Source: Arion vulgaris
Lineage: Eukaryota > Mollusca > Gastropoda > Stylommatophora > Arionidae
Reading direction: 5' to 3'
Length of the DNA: 64,000 nt
Assembly: GCA_020796225.1 (NCBI GenBank)
Contig: CM036754.1
Coordinates: 68,378,000 to 68,441,999 of the forward strand
A program made the position numbers and the translations under genes. Below are positions 34,616 through 46,415 of the stretch, in pieces. The notes beneath the pieces were generated by a model. It was not told where the DNA came from and did not search any database. It saw nothing but the letters and a program-made list of their open reading frames with translations. The first letter of the stretch is position 1. Each line of letters starts with the position of its first letter.

Positions 34616-34758
34616 GTCTATGCTGTTCTAGATATGTAGCAAGCTTCAAGACACAGATATAAGTGATATTTAGCCAAACAGGAGTTGAACATTCTCTCAT
34701 GTTGCCGTACGTAATGTTGTTCATGTCTATGCTGTTCTAGTTACGTAGCAAGCTTCAA
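34541..34758 (-). repeat. 109-bp tandem duplication spanning the GPCR start codon
   Basis: Copies at 34541-34649 and 34650-34758 are about 90% identical. The proximal copy contains the real start. The distal (upstream) copy encodes MNNITYGNMRECSTPVWLNI and would read on out of frame to a stop, making it a 5' uORF or a relic of an extra first exon. Confidence 0.85.
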
Positions 34759-34914
34759 AAGAACGGCATATTTCGCTGACTGTCATTGGTTTAAGTAGTT
34801 CAACAAATAATGTTAATGCATGAATTAGCGACTCTGTGTTGTTTCTGTCATTGCTAATCGATTTGATTTGTTTCAATATCTAAACAGACTTTGTGTTAAC
34901 TTATCGATCTGTTT

Positions 34915-34974
34915 TATCTCTCTTTCTCTGTCTCTCTCTCGCTTTCTCTCTCTCTCTTCTCTCCCCTTTCTCTG

Positions 34975-35005
<31 letters not shown>

Positions 35006-35028
35006 TTTCTCTCTCTCTTTCTCTCGAG
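34915..35028 (+). repeat. (TC)n microsatellite
   Basis: Interrupted CT-rich run (TCTCTCTTTCTC and similar), about 110 bp. Confidence 0.95.
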
Positions 35029-35071
35029 CATGTTACGCCCTTATTGTTTAAGGCAGTAATAAATGTCTGCT

Positions 35072-35325
35072 ACGCCCGAGTGGTTACCGGGGTCCAAATT
35101 TGGGGTGTAAAGAATAGAACCACTGTTACCTGCCATGCATGTCGTAAGAGGCGACTAAGGAGGTTTGGCTGAAATCGGATGCATGTGTCCTAAGTGTGTA
35201 GAAGTCTATGCATTTAGTGGCCTACCAAATCAATGTGCAACGTATACACGTTCTTGGCAAAGATCAAACATATCACAAAGAGTGATTAAAATTGATTGTA
35301 AAGAACAAACGCGAAGAAGAAGAAG
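35072..35325 (+). mobile_element. SINE (copy 2) with ~10-11-bp TSD
   Basis: Starts ACGCCCGAGTGGTTACCGGG and ends in (GAA/AAG)n. It is flanked by AATGTCTGCT at 35062-35071 and 35326-35335. Same family as 11573-11824, with a complete internal CGTAAGAGGCGACTAAGGAG block. Confidence 0.9.
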
Positions 35326-35565
35326 AATGTCTGCTATTCTTTTATGCTATGTCTGTTTTCTGTATTGTGTTCTTGTCCGCTCTCTGTATTGTGTTTCAAC
35401 TGTTATTCATTTCTTTCATTTTCGTTTCTACTGTTCTCTTGCGGGTGGTTTAGGATCGTCCACGTTTTCGTTTACCCTCTGGTGTCCATCTCAGTGCAGT
35501 TTTCAGGAGAGAGTTAGTCTCACTGCGCGTTATATGTTTGATCCATCCCCAGCGTTTTTCTTTAG

Positions 35566-35850
35566 CTAATGTTGTTCACATTCTTTAGCTGATGTTGTTC
35601 ACATACTTTAGCTAATGTTGTTCACATTCTTTAGCTGATGTTGTTCACATACTTTAGCTAATGTTGTTCACATACTTTTGCTGAATCTGTGTAAGCAGTT
35701 CTTGGTTAGAGATAGTTTTTGACGAGAACACAGAGATAGTTTTTGGCGAGAACAGAGATAGTTTTGAGGAGAACAGAGATAGTTTTGGCGAGAACAGAGA
35801 TAGTTTTTGGCGGGAACACAAAGATAGTTTTTGGCGATAACACAAAGAGC
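35566..35850. repeat. Two short minisatellites
   Basis: At 35566-35690, five units of TTTAGCTGATGTTGTTCACA plus about 6 bp. At 35700-35850, about seven units of AGATAGTTTTTGGCGAGAAC with ACAG. The second keeps two minus-strand frames open by chance. Confidence 0.9.
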
Positions 35851-36087
35851 TTTTGTGAGACCACGAGTAAGATCTTTCACAGATAAGTTGTATGCAAGGT
35901 GAAAAGTTTAGACATATCTTGTTCTGTCATTCTCCAGCATTCTAATCCGTATAATAAAGTTGATAGCATACAGCTGCGGTGTATATAAATCTTGGTTATG
36001 AAGCTGTATCTGTGATGATTTTCAGACCGTATGAAGTGTTATAAATATACGTTATGTCTTACTCATGTCCAGCTTCTCTTTCGAGGT

Positions 36088-36165
36088 CTTTCTTTCTCTC
36101 TCTCTCCTTCTCTCTCTCTCTCTCTCCTTCTCTCTCTCTCTCTCTCGATATACATATATATATAT
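36088..36165 (+). repeat. (TC)n/(TA)n microsatellite
   Basis: CT-rich run followed by TATACATATATATATAT at the 3' edge of a LINE fragment. Confidence 0.9.
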
Positions 36166-36600
36166 CATCATCTTCAAGTAGCTTGTCCCTTCCAGAACTT
36201 GGCTCCCATGATAGCAGTCCTGAAAACCTCTGTTCTGTGCAAGTTGTCAGTCGTCAGCAGCAGTCATTCTCAGATCATCAATGTCATCTTGCACCTCATT
36301 CTCAGATCATCAATGTCATCTTGCACCCATCGTCTTCTAGGTCTTCCTCTCGTTCTTCTTCCAGACACCATTCCTTCTAAAATTAATTTCTCTAGGCACT
36401 CATGTCGTTTGATGTGTCCAAAATATTTAATTTTCCTTGTTTTTATGCTTTGTAATAGTCAACTCTCTTTAATATCAAGCTGTTGCAGAACAGAAGCGTT
36501 TGTTCTTTTCTCTGTCCATGATATCCTAAGCACTCTTCTGTAGTATTTGCATTCAAAGGCATTAATGATCTTCTCTGCCGTTTTGTCAATGTTCCATGTC
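36166..36600 (-). mobile_element. LINE RT C-terminal tail
   Basis: The minus strand reads KRTNASVLQQLDIKESRLL, KIKYFGHIKRHECLEKLILE and GRRTRGRPRRRWVQDDI, the typical post-thumb tail of a CR1-like or RTE-like LINE. A 30-bp phrase (CAGATCATCAATGTCATCTTGCACC) is duplicated near 36270-36325. Relatives are at 50013-50330 and 60440-60700. Confidence 0.75.
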
Positions 36601-36631
36601 TTCTTCTTCTTCTTTGCGATTGCTATTTTGA

Positions 36632-36857
36632 TGATTATACCGTTAGACGCGTTCTTATGATGAAGTCGACTGTTGTCTGAAGCTCATCTCTGGTGTCATG
36701 TAGTTTTGATGATTATACTGTTAGACGCGTTCTTATGATGAAGTCGACTGTTTTCTGGAGCTCATCTCTGGTGTCATGTAGTTTTGATGATTATACCGTT
36801 AGACGCGTTCTTATGATGAAGTCGACTGTTGTCTGAAGCTCATCTCTGGTGCCATGT
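36632..36857 (-). repeat. Triplicated ~80-bp segment at a LINE end
   Basis: Three tandem copies of TTTTGATGATTATACCGTTA...CTCATCTCTGGTGTCATGTAG, nearly identical. The copy at 36791 onward is continuous with the LINE frame, so the repeats extend its last coding part and 3' end. Confidence 0.9.
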
Positions 36858-38010
36858 AGTTTTGAATGTAGTGTTATGTTGTAGGGCCAGTATTCCTTTC
36901 TTGGGAAGACATACAGGGGACAGTCTTGCAGAACATGTTCTGTGGTTTGTTTAGCGGTGCCACAGGGGCACAGAGGGGATGGGGACAATCGTAGCCTGTG
37001 TATGTGTTTGTTCAGTCTGTTATGACCTATCCTGAGTCGGAAGATGATAGTCTGTCTTTGTCTGTCAAGTGTGTGGTAGTCATCGTTGGATGGTGTAGGT
37101 TCTTTTCTAATGTCCATGATAGCTCTTTTTTCAAAGTATGTGATTTCATTATCTATTTGTTCACATTCTGCTCCCTTTTAGCAAGTTTGTCTGCCTTCTC
37201 GTTACCTGGCACTCCGCAGTGTGATGGTACCCACTGAAGTGTAACTCTTTGTTGGTAGAGATCTTGCAGAGCTCTTTTCTCAGGGATGGATGGTTACTCT
37301 GTAGGGCTTGCAAAACAGATAGTGTATCTGTGAAAAATATCACTTGTTGGCAGTCAGAGTTGGAATTATTGATCATGATTGCGGCCTATAGTAGTGCTTG
37401 AGCCTCTGCGGTGTAGTTTGAACAAAATTTACCAGTTGGCATGTACTTTGTTTCTGTGTGATTGTTGGGATATGTAATATAGATACCAGCCCCTCCATTC
37501 TTAATTGCATCTGTTGCAGATCCATCGGTGTAGGCATAGATCCATGATTGTTTAGGGTAGTTTTCTTGGATCATGCACATAGTGGCTGTTCTCTTCTGCA
37601 GGTTTTTGTGTGTCTCTCCAGTTGTGATTCCACTAATTGTTGTGATGATTTTTGCTGTATCGCTAACTTGTTCCCAGGGGACATGGTAGAGATTAGGTAT
37701 CAGCGGTGTTGTGTGCATTGGTAGGTCATCTTGGTACTGTCTTTTTAGTCGCTTTCCCGATGGACGAAGCTGCTGCGTTTTAGTCGTCCAAGTGCCAGAT
37801 CATTTAATCTTGCTTTCATCGGATGTAAGGGCATACTGGTGTATTTCTCCATCTGGATCATATTTTTGGTTTCCCTTCTGTAAGCCGTTCCATGTCTCAC
37901 AACCATATGTTGCCAAGTGAAAAACGCAGGCTCTTAAACACGGGATATTTGTTCTTATGTTAGTTTCCTTCCATAGGCTAGTTAGTTCTTTTAGTTTTTG
38001 CAAAATAATG
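36640..38010 (-). mobile_element. CR1/Jockey-type LINE RNase H region
   Basis: Minus-strand frames in order: SWIYAYTDGSATDAIKNGGA, KFCSNYTAEAQALL, then VIFFTDTLSVLQALQSNHPS. A C-terminal block follows with RQTIIFRLRIGHNRLNKHIH and CPCGTAKQTTEHVLQDCPLY. The D, E and D of RNase H and the Cys/His end motif are present. A stop near 37383 and several frame changes make it dead. It is the same family as the LINE split at 1-2860. Confidence 0.85.
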
Positions 38011-38089
38011 CTCAGCCTTCTTTTAATTTCTTTAATATATATATTGATTGTTTTTCGTCTTTACATCCGGTCAATTGGCTAGTGTTTTA

Positions 38090-38815
38090 CTCTGACAACT
38101 TCTGAGTTTGCGCTTGTATCTCTTGTCTTTCAGCTCATCCATGTTTTCCACATTAACTCAGTCAGCAGCTACTTTTTTCCATTTGTTAATACCGATAGAA
38201 AAGTTCTTCATTGAGACTATGCAGACATCCTTATATCTGAGCAATGGTCTGCCTTGGTGCCTCTTTCCCTCCGAAAGTTCACAGAACAACACCTGTTGTG
38301 TGATATGTGGCTATTGTCCATTCCTCTCACCTGCTCTAGCCATCTTAGTCTTCTACTGCTGAGCATGCCCATGCAAGTTTTCACTTTGCAGTACTTCAGA
38401 GTTGGCTATCTTGTCGCAACACCTGATGTTCATAATCTTGCGGAGACATCAAAGGCGAAATATGTTGAGTCTCCTCTCGTGCCTTGATTAAGATGTCCAT
38501 GTTTCTGAGCCATATAGTAAAAAGTTAATTAATTATGCAGGCTCAATATATTTGAATCTTTGTCTGCAATGTTAATTGTGTGCTGTCCCACCTTCTCTGA
38601 TAGTTTACCAAATGTAATAGCGCAATGCCTATTCAGGTGTTGATTTCTTCATCAAGAGAAAAGCTGGTAGTGACTATGGACTCTCGATAGCAGAATTTGA
38701 GAACTGGTGTTAAATGGTTAGTGATATTTATTGATTTGTTATTTCCCGGACATAAGACTACTGTTTTGGTGACATTTATAGTCAGAGAAAATAGGTCGCA
38801 TGCCCTGACCAAATT
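38090..38815 (-). mobile_element. LINE RT C-terminal region
   Basis: In shifting minus-strand frames: LTINVTKTVVLCPG, LLYGSETWTS, RLNIFRL and LRKIMNIRCCDKIANSEVLQ, then LFCELSEGKRHQGRP. It corresponds to the same part of the same LINE type as 29620-30480, more decayed. Confidence 0.7.
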
Positions 38816-38826
38816 ATATATATGTA

Positions 38827-38987
38827 CAGTGGCGGCTCGTCCTTAAGGGCCAGTGGGGCCGGACCCACCAAATATAATGTATAACGTGTATTTATTATTT
38901 TTTAAATTAAAATATAGCAACCAAAACCATGATTTATCCGGAAAAAAATGTCTGGCCCCTACCAACAAAAATGATCACGAGCGCCAC

Positions 38988-38988
<1 letters not shown>
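38827..38988. mobile_element. hAT-type MITE, complete
   Basis: Starts CAGTGGCGGCTCGTCCTTAA and ends ATGATCACGAGCGCCACT, 162 bp, about 85% like the element at 12720-12887. A TSD is obscured by the flanking TA-rich sequence; it sits against a (TA)n microsatellite. Confidence 0.8.
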
Positions 38989-39061
<73 letters not shown>

Positions 39062-39112
39062 AGAGAGAGAGAGAGAGAAAGAGCGAGAGAGAGAAGAAAG
39101 AGAGAGATATAT
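38989..39112 (+). repeat. (TA)n then (GA)n microsatellites
   Basis: About 34 TA units up to 39058, then GAGA-rich sequence to 39112. Confidence 0.95.
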
Positions 39113-39227
39113 AATCTCTCACGATCATTCTTTGATATACATGAAACTTTATATCATTCGCAAAACTTGTTTGATTGTTATTTTAAAAAGTGGTCAAAAT
39201 CTCTTCTATCATTCCTACATCTTGTTC

Positions 39228-39735
39228 GTCGTTATATCTACACAGTGTCAGTTTGTCGTTACCTCTACACAGTGTCAGTTCGTGGTTACCTCTACACAGT
39301 GTCAGTGCGTCGTTACCTTTACACAGTGTCAGTTCGTGGTTACCTCTACACAGTGTCAGTTCGTCGTTACCTCTACACAGTGTCAGTTTGTCGTTACCTC
39401 TACACAGTGTCAGTTCGTCGTTACCTCTACACAGTGTCTGTTTGTCGTTACCTCTACACTGTGTCTGTTTGTCGTTACCTCTACACTGTGTCTGTTTGTC
39501 GTTACCTCTACACTGTGTCTGTTTGTCGTTACCTCTACACAGTGTCAGTTCGTCGTTACCTCTACACAGTGTCTGTTTGTCGTTACCTCTACACTGTGTC
39601 TGTTTGTCATTACCTCTACACAGTGTCTGTTTGTCGTTACCTCTACACAGTGTCAGTTCGTCGTTACCTCTACACAGTGTCTGTTCGTGGTTACCTCTAC
39701 ACAGTGTCTGTTTGTCGTTACCTCTACTTAGTGTA
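39228..39735 (+). repeat. Minisatellite, 27-bp unit, three open frames
   Basis: About 19 units of GTCGTTACCTCTACACAGTG plus TCAGTTT, with paired variants (CAGTTC/CAGTTT/CTGTTT and GTGG/GTCG). The 27-bp length and lack of stops leave all three plus frames open for over 200 codons. The variants form higher-order runs (four CTGTTT units at 39436-39540). Confidence 0.95.
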
Positions 39736-39949
39736 TGTTTTACTTGTCCTGAAATACTACCTGTTTTTCTCTATATATCTACATCTCAAAGGCATTAATA
39801 TTGTCTACCAAATGCGTATTAATTATTCATATTTCTGAATCACATAAAAATATTGAGTAAATATAACACTTGATTATCCTCATCTTTAGAATAGTTGTTT
39901 TCTATTTAGATGTTAGTAACTTGCTCATGTTACTGAATGTAGCACTTGG

Positions 39950-40200
39950 ACAGAGCAGTTGTCATCAATGCGGTACGCTCTCATTTATGTGATATAGACG
40001 AGTCTCAAACACTGGGATGAATGCGAGAATTAAGAGTTCAGTTTGGACATGCCAGAGAGTGTCGTCTTCGTAGTAGAGAGAGAAGATATAATAATGAACT
40101 TCTCATGGTTACGGTGAGCAAATGGACGTTATGATGGCTGCTACAGCGGAGCACAGAGCACACATGGGAATGCACAATGTGCCATGACGTCGATCACGTA
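39950..40200 (+). mobile_element. LINE RNase H tail fragment
   Basis: Reads VWTCQRVSSS, RERRYNNELLMVTVSKWTL and a CHDVDHVT end, matching the minus-strand tail at 59120-59480 (VWTCQTVSPS, SRWTL, CHDVDRLG). Confidence 0.65.
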
Positions 40201-40239
40201 ACATAAAAGTGAATGCACTTTTGTCCATACTTATTCTCT

Positions 40240-40830
40240 TCCTAATCTCTTGTTCACATCTGACATTGTCTGTAACCATGTGACATCATATGTAACCATG
40301 TGGCATCATCTGTAACCATGTGACATCATATGTAACCATATGACATCATTTGTAACCATGTGACATCATCTGTAACCATATGACATCATATGTAACCATA
40401 TGACATCATATGTAACCATGTGACATCATATGTAACCATGTGGCATCATATGTAACCATGTGGCATCATCTGTAACCATGTGACATCATCTGTAACCATG
40501 TGGCATCATCTGTAACCATGTGACATCATATGTAACCATATGACATCATCTGTAACCATGTGACATCGTCTGTAACCATGTGACAGCATATGTAACCATG
40601 TGGCATCATATGTAACCATGTGACATCATCTGTAACCATGTGGCATCATCTGTAACCATGTGACATCGTCTGTAACCATGTGACATCATCTGTAACCATA
40701 TGACATCATCTGTAACCATATGACATCATCTATAACCATGTGACATCATATGTAACCATGTGACATCATCTGTAACCATGTGACATCATCTGTAACCATG
40801 TGACATCATATGTAACCATATGACATCATA
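40240..40830 (+). repeat. Minisatellite, 20-bp unit (TGTAACCATGTGACATCATC)
   Basis: About 28 units, with two-state variation at several positions (ATG/ATA, GACA/GGCA, ATC/ATA/GTC). The unit length is very regular. Confidence 0.95.
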
Positions 40831-41037
40831 CGAAATCTTGTGTCCTAGATATAATATATTGCTTATTTGCTTCAGTAGTTCTCTGTGTGGGAGACTGTCC
40901 TGTTGTAACCTTGATGCGTATCCGAACTATATGAGATGTTGTTTCGTAACATCGGCAAGGATTCCATATTTCTTTTTTTTAAAGTGTGGACTAGTCCATC
41001 TTATATACACGTTTAGTCATTCCATTTGGTATTTCTT

Positions 41038-41290
41038 GTCCGAGATCAGCACCGTAACTTGAGTCTGGATTTGTCGAGATCGCAGTAAGAGTCTGATTTC
41101 TTGTCCGAGATCAGCACGTAACGAGTCTGGTATTTCTGTCCGAGATCAGCACCGTAACGAGTCTGGTATTTCTTGTCGAGATCAGCACCGTAACTTGAGT
41201 CTGGTATTTTGTCGAGATCGCACCGTAACTTGGTCTGGTATTTCGTCCGAATCGCACTAACGTCTGTATTGGTCGAGACCAGCATCGTAA
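41038..41290 (+). repeat. Minisatellite, ~39-bp unit with dropouts
   Basis: Six to seven units of CTTGTCCGAGATCAGCACCG...TCTGGTATTT. Towards the right the units lose single bases at many points, which suggests sequencing-consensus errors or decay. Confidence 0.85.
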
Positions 41291-41693
41291 CTTGATTGAA
41301 TAACAATAATGCATAATCATATAATATTTATTGGGTCAAAGTTCAATAAGATGAACACTGTTGAACCATTGAACCCCTAGGCAAAGTGTGGTGTATTATT
41401 TAACATTTTGAGAATCACTGGTATACAATTTCGACGAATTAACTTCACGAGAAATGTGGTTATTGAACGATAATATTCAATCGTGCATCCATTTACACGA
41501 CATCAGACGTTGACAGTAATAAATGATTATATATATATATATATATATATATATCAATCAAATTCCATCTAGAAGAAATTGGTTTGTGTAAAGTTCTATA
41601 GTATTGTGTTTATGTTTGGATAGCAATAGTTAACAGATTAAGCCACATTTAGCACCGTGATGGACTGACAAGTCAGAAACATGACACAATATT
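41291..41693. other. Unassigned stretch with (AT)n
   Basis: An (AT)n run at 41527-41553; otherwise nothing recognised. Confidence 0.4.
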
Positions 41694-41890
41694 TTATTAT
41701 TTTTTTTACTGATCCAGAAGCACTTGAGCTTTTAGATATTCGGCTCGGTACCATGGACATCGTAGCCCATCGGTTCGATGCCACGAATACCGTAAACCTG
41801 GAGAACCTATGGCTTTTCTGCCAGCCCGCGGAATCAAACCCGCACTCACAGGGAGCTATGATGTCATCAGAATGATGCGATAGAGTGATG
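41694..41890 (-). mobile_element. tRNA-derived SINE-like repeat, inverted copy
   Basis: The minus strand contains TGTGAGTGCGGGTTTGATTC (box B type), GGGCTGGCAGAAAAGCCAT, two TCGGTGCCATGG-like phrases and an A-rich end. Its sequence upstream of box B differs from the 30510 copy, so it may hold more of the tRNA-like head. Confidence 0.6.
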
Positions 41891-42929
41891 GCTTCGTATA
41901 TCAGTTTTGCACTCATTTCTTTTTCCACAGTAGTATTCGCTGCTAAAGTGAGTCATGTGTTCACAGCGATCAGTTGACAGAACACGTTATAGAACAGTCA
42001 TAATTGAAATTATCCTGACCAAGTAAGGTCAAACATAATTAGAGAAAAGAAGATAGTTAAGAGTTCTATACACACACTTCAAGCCAATAGATATAGAGAT
42101 ATGGTGTCACGTGATATGTGAGTGACTTTGCTACTACTAAATTTATGTGAACATGAATGATGGAAGCTGATCACGCAATTATATTAATCATGTTCGAAAT
42201 TGTATTTACTTTTGTTAAACAGAATATTTCATTCATTGAATAGCACTTCTCTTACCGAACGTGGCCTTAATGTCAGCTTTTATGATAACCTCTACATCGT
42301 AGACAAGATGCTCGCTATCTGATAGGCAGCAGTATTAGATACATGATAGTGTTTTGTTACACCCCTCTGGTGCGTGCCGGAGTGACTAGATTCCAATGCC
42401 AGAACGCAATCCCATACTACAGCTGGGTGATACATGATCAAGGTTAGACATATGGTCGAAATCCATGTTTTTCAAAAACAATTCTTGCATTTCCCGTGCA
42501 CGAATTCGACTCGGGGTTGACCATAGTAAACAAACGACGTCATTAGTAGGACACGGACGGTTTGTTAAAAGCGTTTTTCGAAATTTGTGTGAAGCTATTG
42601 GGTCATATTATTGACTTGTCAAAACAGACATTGATATATCATTTCTAATGAGTTAGGTTAACAATGTAAAAAGTGTAATTAATACTATACGCGCATTTCC
42701 GCAAAGAGGCACATATGGGTCATCTGTACCACAGTATACAAGAACCAGAGAAAAGAGCTATTTTATTATAGTGATACCTCCCTACCAGATATGTTAACAC
42801 AGGTACATTGTACTAAAGAAGTTGCGATTTGAAAAGAATGTCTCAAAGTAGCTCTGCCATTGCCAGTCCCAAGACTGAACGTAAAAGGGGAAGACATGAC
42901 AGCTAAATTTAACTGTAATGTCTTTATTT
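41891..42929. other. Unassigned noncoding stretch
   Basis: No coding signal, array or family recognised in about 1 kb. Confidence 0.4.
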
Positions 42930-44160
42930 TATTTTTTTTTCTCCATTCCTGTTTGCCTCACAGCGTCAGGTCAAGAAGAGATTTCTAAAACGGGCCTTTG
43001 TGTGCGCTTTGTAGATAGTGTCTATCGTCGCCTCTGTTATCTCTGAGGTCCATCTTTTGCGTGGCCGACCTTTTGCGTTGTACCCATTGTATCAGGGCAA
43101 CATGGTTCTTTAAGATGCACTGTCTGTTGGTAATCTGCTTATGTGGCCGAACCATTTAATTTGTTGTTTCTTGATGAAGTCTAGTATTGATGTTGTACCC
43201 ACTTTTTCCTGATATCTTCATTTCTCAACCGGTCTCTTCTTGTTACCCCCAGCATTCTGCGCAAGCACTTCATTTCTGTCGTGACTAGCTTTCTTCTATC
43301 ATTTGTTGTCAGTGTCCGGATTTGGCATTGGTAGCATAATGTGGGGAGAAAGTTTGTGTTGAACATTGCTCTTTTTGTATACATGGTGACAAGTTTGCAA
43401 TTTAAAATTGCCGCAATTTGTCCTATCATTTGATTTTGTTTGTTGCATCTGTGTTAGATTTCATTAGTTATTCTTCCGTTTGCTGAAAAAATGCTCCCCA
43501 GGTACGTGAAGTCTTTTACTTTTAATGGGCGATTGTCGATGGAGATATTGGTAGTGCTTTCCTCTCTGGTGAATATCATTACTTTGGTTTTGTCAATGTT
43601 TATTCTCATGTTGTATTCGTTACATGCTAACTGGAGTCTGTTAATTTGTTGTTGTAGCTTTTCTTCTGTTGTTGATATGATTGCCTGATCATCTGCAAAA
43701 AGAAATTCGTTTAAGAACTCCCCGAGGTTGTTTCCTTCGTTGGTGTTAGCTGTTTTACAGATTTTGTCAATAAATGTGATGAACAGCAGCGGAGATAACA
43801 CGCAACCCTGTCTTACTCCTGACCCAACGTGAAACTTTTCTGATAGTCCTGTGTTTGTTCGAATCGAACACCAGCTGTCCGTATAAAGGCTCTTGCAGAG
43901 GTTGGTTATGTGGTCATTTAACCCCATACGTTGATAGTATTTTCCACAACGTGTGCCTATCTACGCGGTCGAACGCTTTTTCCTAGTCCACAAACGCAAC
44001 GTGCAGGCGTTTGTCGGATTCGACAGTCCTTTCTAATAACTGCCTGAGGGCGAATATCGCGTATGTACAGCTTTTGTTCTTCCTGAATCCCATTTGCGAG
44101 TCATTAAGCTATGGCTCGATGATGTGGAGCCTTTTAAAGTATTTTGCAGAATATTTTACC
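42930..44160 (-). mobile_element. LINE reverse transcriptase, palm to C-terminus
   Basis: Minus-strand frames: MGFRKNKSCTYAIFALRQLL, EKAFDRVDRHTLWKI, then an open 157-codon stretch with GSGVRQGCVLSPLLF, catalytic FADDQAI, NIDKTKVMIF and DFTYLGSIFS. A later frame has TTEMKCLRRMLGVTRRDRLR. Palm catalytic residues are intact in the open stretch, but it is bounded by stops and frameshifts and no endonuclease is present. Confidence 0.85.
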
Positions 44161-44654
44161 AGTGTAATGTAACGTAATGCAACTGTAAGTTATTTAAAAA
44201 CAATAATACAACTATGTCTACATTTCTTGTTTATTTCATGACTCTATTGCAAATATCAACATTGGCCCCCATGTATAAGCTTGGGTGATACGCCTTTGCA
44301 TGAGACTTGTCATCAAATGTCATATTGGTGCATTTACTGTAAAAACTAAAATTATGTATCAGACTCGCCTACTATGCCGCCAACATCAAAGGAAACCGTT
44401 ATATTACAAAATTCAGGTTTCCTATAGCAATTTCTTCCATCATACATTTGCGTCGGTATAATTCTAAGATTGTGTGCAAAGTTTCGCTACTGTGGAATTG
44501 ATGGTTTTACAAAAATTCGCATTGGACTGTGGGCATGCCACTTGTTGAACGAACTATACCAATTAGCTAAACATGAATTCGTAATGTCGTGAGGTATATA
44601 AGACTGCCTGCAATAAAATTACTTTTATTCATCCGGTAGATTTCGTACAAATTA
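44161..44654. other. Unassigned noncoding stretch
   Basis: Nothing recognised before the array at 44655. Confidence 0.4.
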
Positions 44655-45400
44655 AACCGTAGTGTCTGCTGTCTCAGCTCCAAGAAGTCAGTCCGATCCC
44701 ATAAATCTGCTGTCTCAGCTCCAGGAAGTCAGTCCGATCACATAAATCTGCTATCTCGACTCCAAGAAGTCAGTCCGATCACATAAATCTGCTATCTCAG
44801 CTCCAGGAAGTCAGTCCGATCACATAAATCTGCTATCTCAGCTCCAAGAAGTCAGTCCGATCACATAAATCTGCTATCTCGGCTCTAAGAAGTCAGTCCG
44901 ATCACATAAATCTGCTATCTCAGCTCCAAGAAGTCAGTCCGATCACATAAATCTGCTATCTCAGCTCCAAGAAGTCAGTCCGATCCCATAAATCTGCTAT
45001 CTCGGCTCCAAGAAGTCAGTCCGACCACATAAATCTGCTATCTCGACTCCAAGAAGTCAGTCGATCCCATAAATCTGCTATCTCGGCTCCAGAAGTCAGT
45101 CCGATCCATAAATCTGCTGTCTCAGCTCCAGGAAGTCAGTCGATCACTAATTGCTATCTCGACTCCAGAAGTCAGTCTGTACATAAATCTGCTATCTCAG
45201 CTCAGGAAGTCAGTCCGATCACATAAATCTGCTATCTCAGCTCCAGGAAGTCAGTCCGATCACATAAATCTGCTATCTCAGCTCCAAGAAGTCAGTCCGA
45301 TCACATAAATCTGCTATCTCAGCTCCAAGAAGTCAGTCCGATCACATAAATCTGCTATCTCAGCTCCAAGAAGTCAGTCTGGTCACATGAACCTACAAAC
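44655..45400 (+). repeat. Minisatellite, 41-bp unit
   Basis: About 18 units of CTGCTATCTCAGCTCCAAGA then AGTCAGTCCGATCACATAAAT. Variants alternate (TCAG/TCGA/TCGG; AAGA/AGGA; ATCC/ATCA). Units near 45060-45190 lack several bases each. Confidence 0.95.
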
Positions 45401-45744
45401 TGTAGACTCATCATTTCTGATGTTCTGTTAATCAAAAACTATCGATTATCCGACAGTGCAAGTGTCGGAAGAAGGTAAGAATTATCGATTATCCAACAGT
45501 GCTGTTCCGCAAGAATGTAAGGGATATAAATAAATTATAAGTAAACACAGACATACTCTCAGACACAATTTAAATGTCAGTAGTTTAAATAGACCCTTGT
45601 CTCTGCATATAAGTTACAGTCAGACAGAGAGAGAGAGAGAGAGAGATATTGATCAATTGCTTCATTTTTTGTAGATACAGTAATACTCTAAGAGATTCGT
45701 GGACAAGGTTGTTAAAAAAGCAATTTTTGAAACGACTATTCAGT

Positions 45745-46415
45745 TTCAGTTTGGAATATCTTTATTGCACTCCAGACATGTCCATAGTTGCTCCAATCTC
45801 CTTTGCAATATCTCAACAGCGTCCAGCGACTGACTGTACCAGTTCGATTTTGATTGATGAGCCTACTTATGTACCTGTTATGCTGTTCTTTTCTTGCTAC
45901 TCTAATCTTCAAACCTAGCTACTGCAATCTAGTAGCAGGCAACATTGATAAGCACCAGATCTGGCGCATATCGACTCATCAGGCAACATTGATAAACTAT
46001 AGAGCTGGCGCATATCGACTCGTCAGGCAACCTTGATAAGCACCAGAGCTGGCGCATATCTCCTCAGCAGGCAATATTGAAAAGAATAGCAAATTAGTTT
46101 GCTGGCACGGAGGAAAGTCAATAACAGAGCAAGTAAACATAACTAAACTAGTAATAATAAACCATGGAAGTCTACACCAACGACGTATAAGTGTGTGAGA
46201 GAGAACGAAAGAAATCATGTGGGAGAGAGATTCAATATAAATAGAACTTAGTCGTATGATTAACATAAAATATTCAGTTTCAGTTGGGAATATCTTCATT
46301 GCACTCATTACATGTCCATAGGTGCTCCGATCTTCTTTGCTATATCTCCAACAACATCCAGCGACTGACCGTACCAGTTCGATTTTGATTTATGAGCCTA
46401 GTCGTATACATGTTG
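45745..46415 (-). mobile_element. Two LINE tail fragments with a 44-bp tandem repeat between
   Basis: 45745-45935 and 46268-46415 are both minus-strand copies of the LINE tail seen at 32640-32830 (TCCAGCGACTGACNGTACCA, TTCGATTTTGATT.ATGAGCC). Between them, 45937-46075 has three to four units of GGCAACATTGATAAGCACCA..CTGGCGCATATCGACTC. Both are short 5'-truncated remnants. Confidence 0.7.

Noticed and set aside
38853..39838. Three overlapping open frames of 202-292 codons
   Set aside because: All derive from the stop-free 27-bp array plus a (TA)n/(GA)n lead-in; no non-repeat coding sequence is attached.
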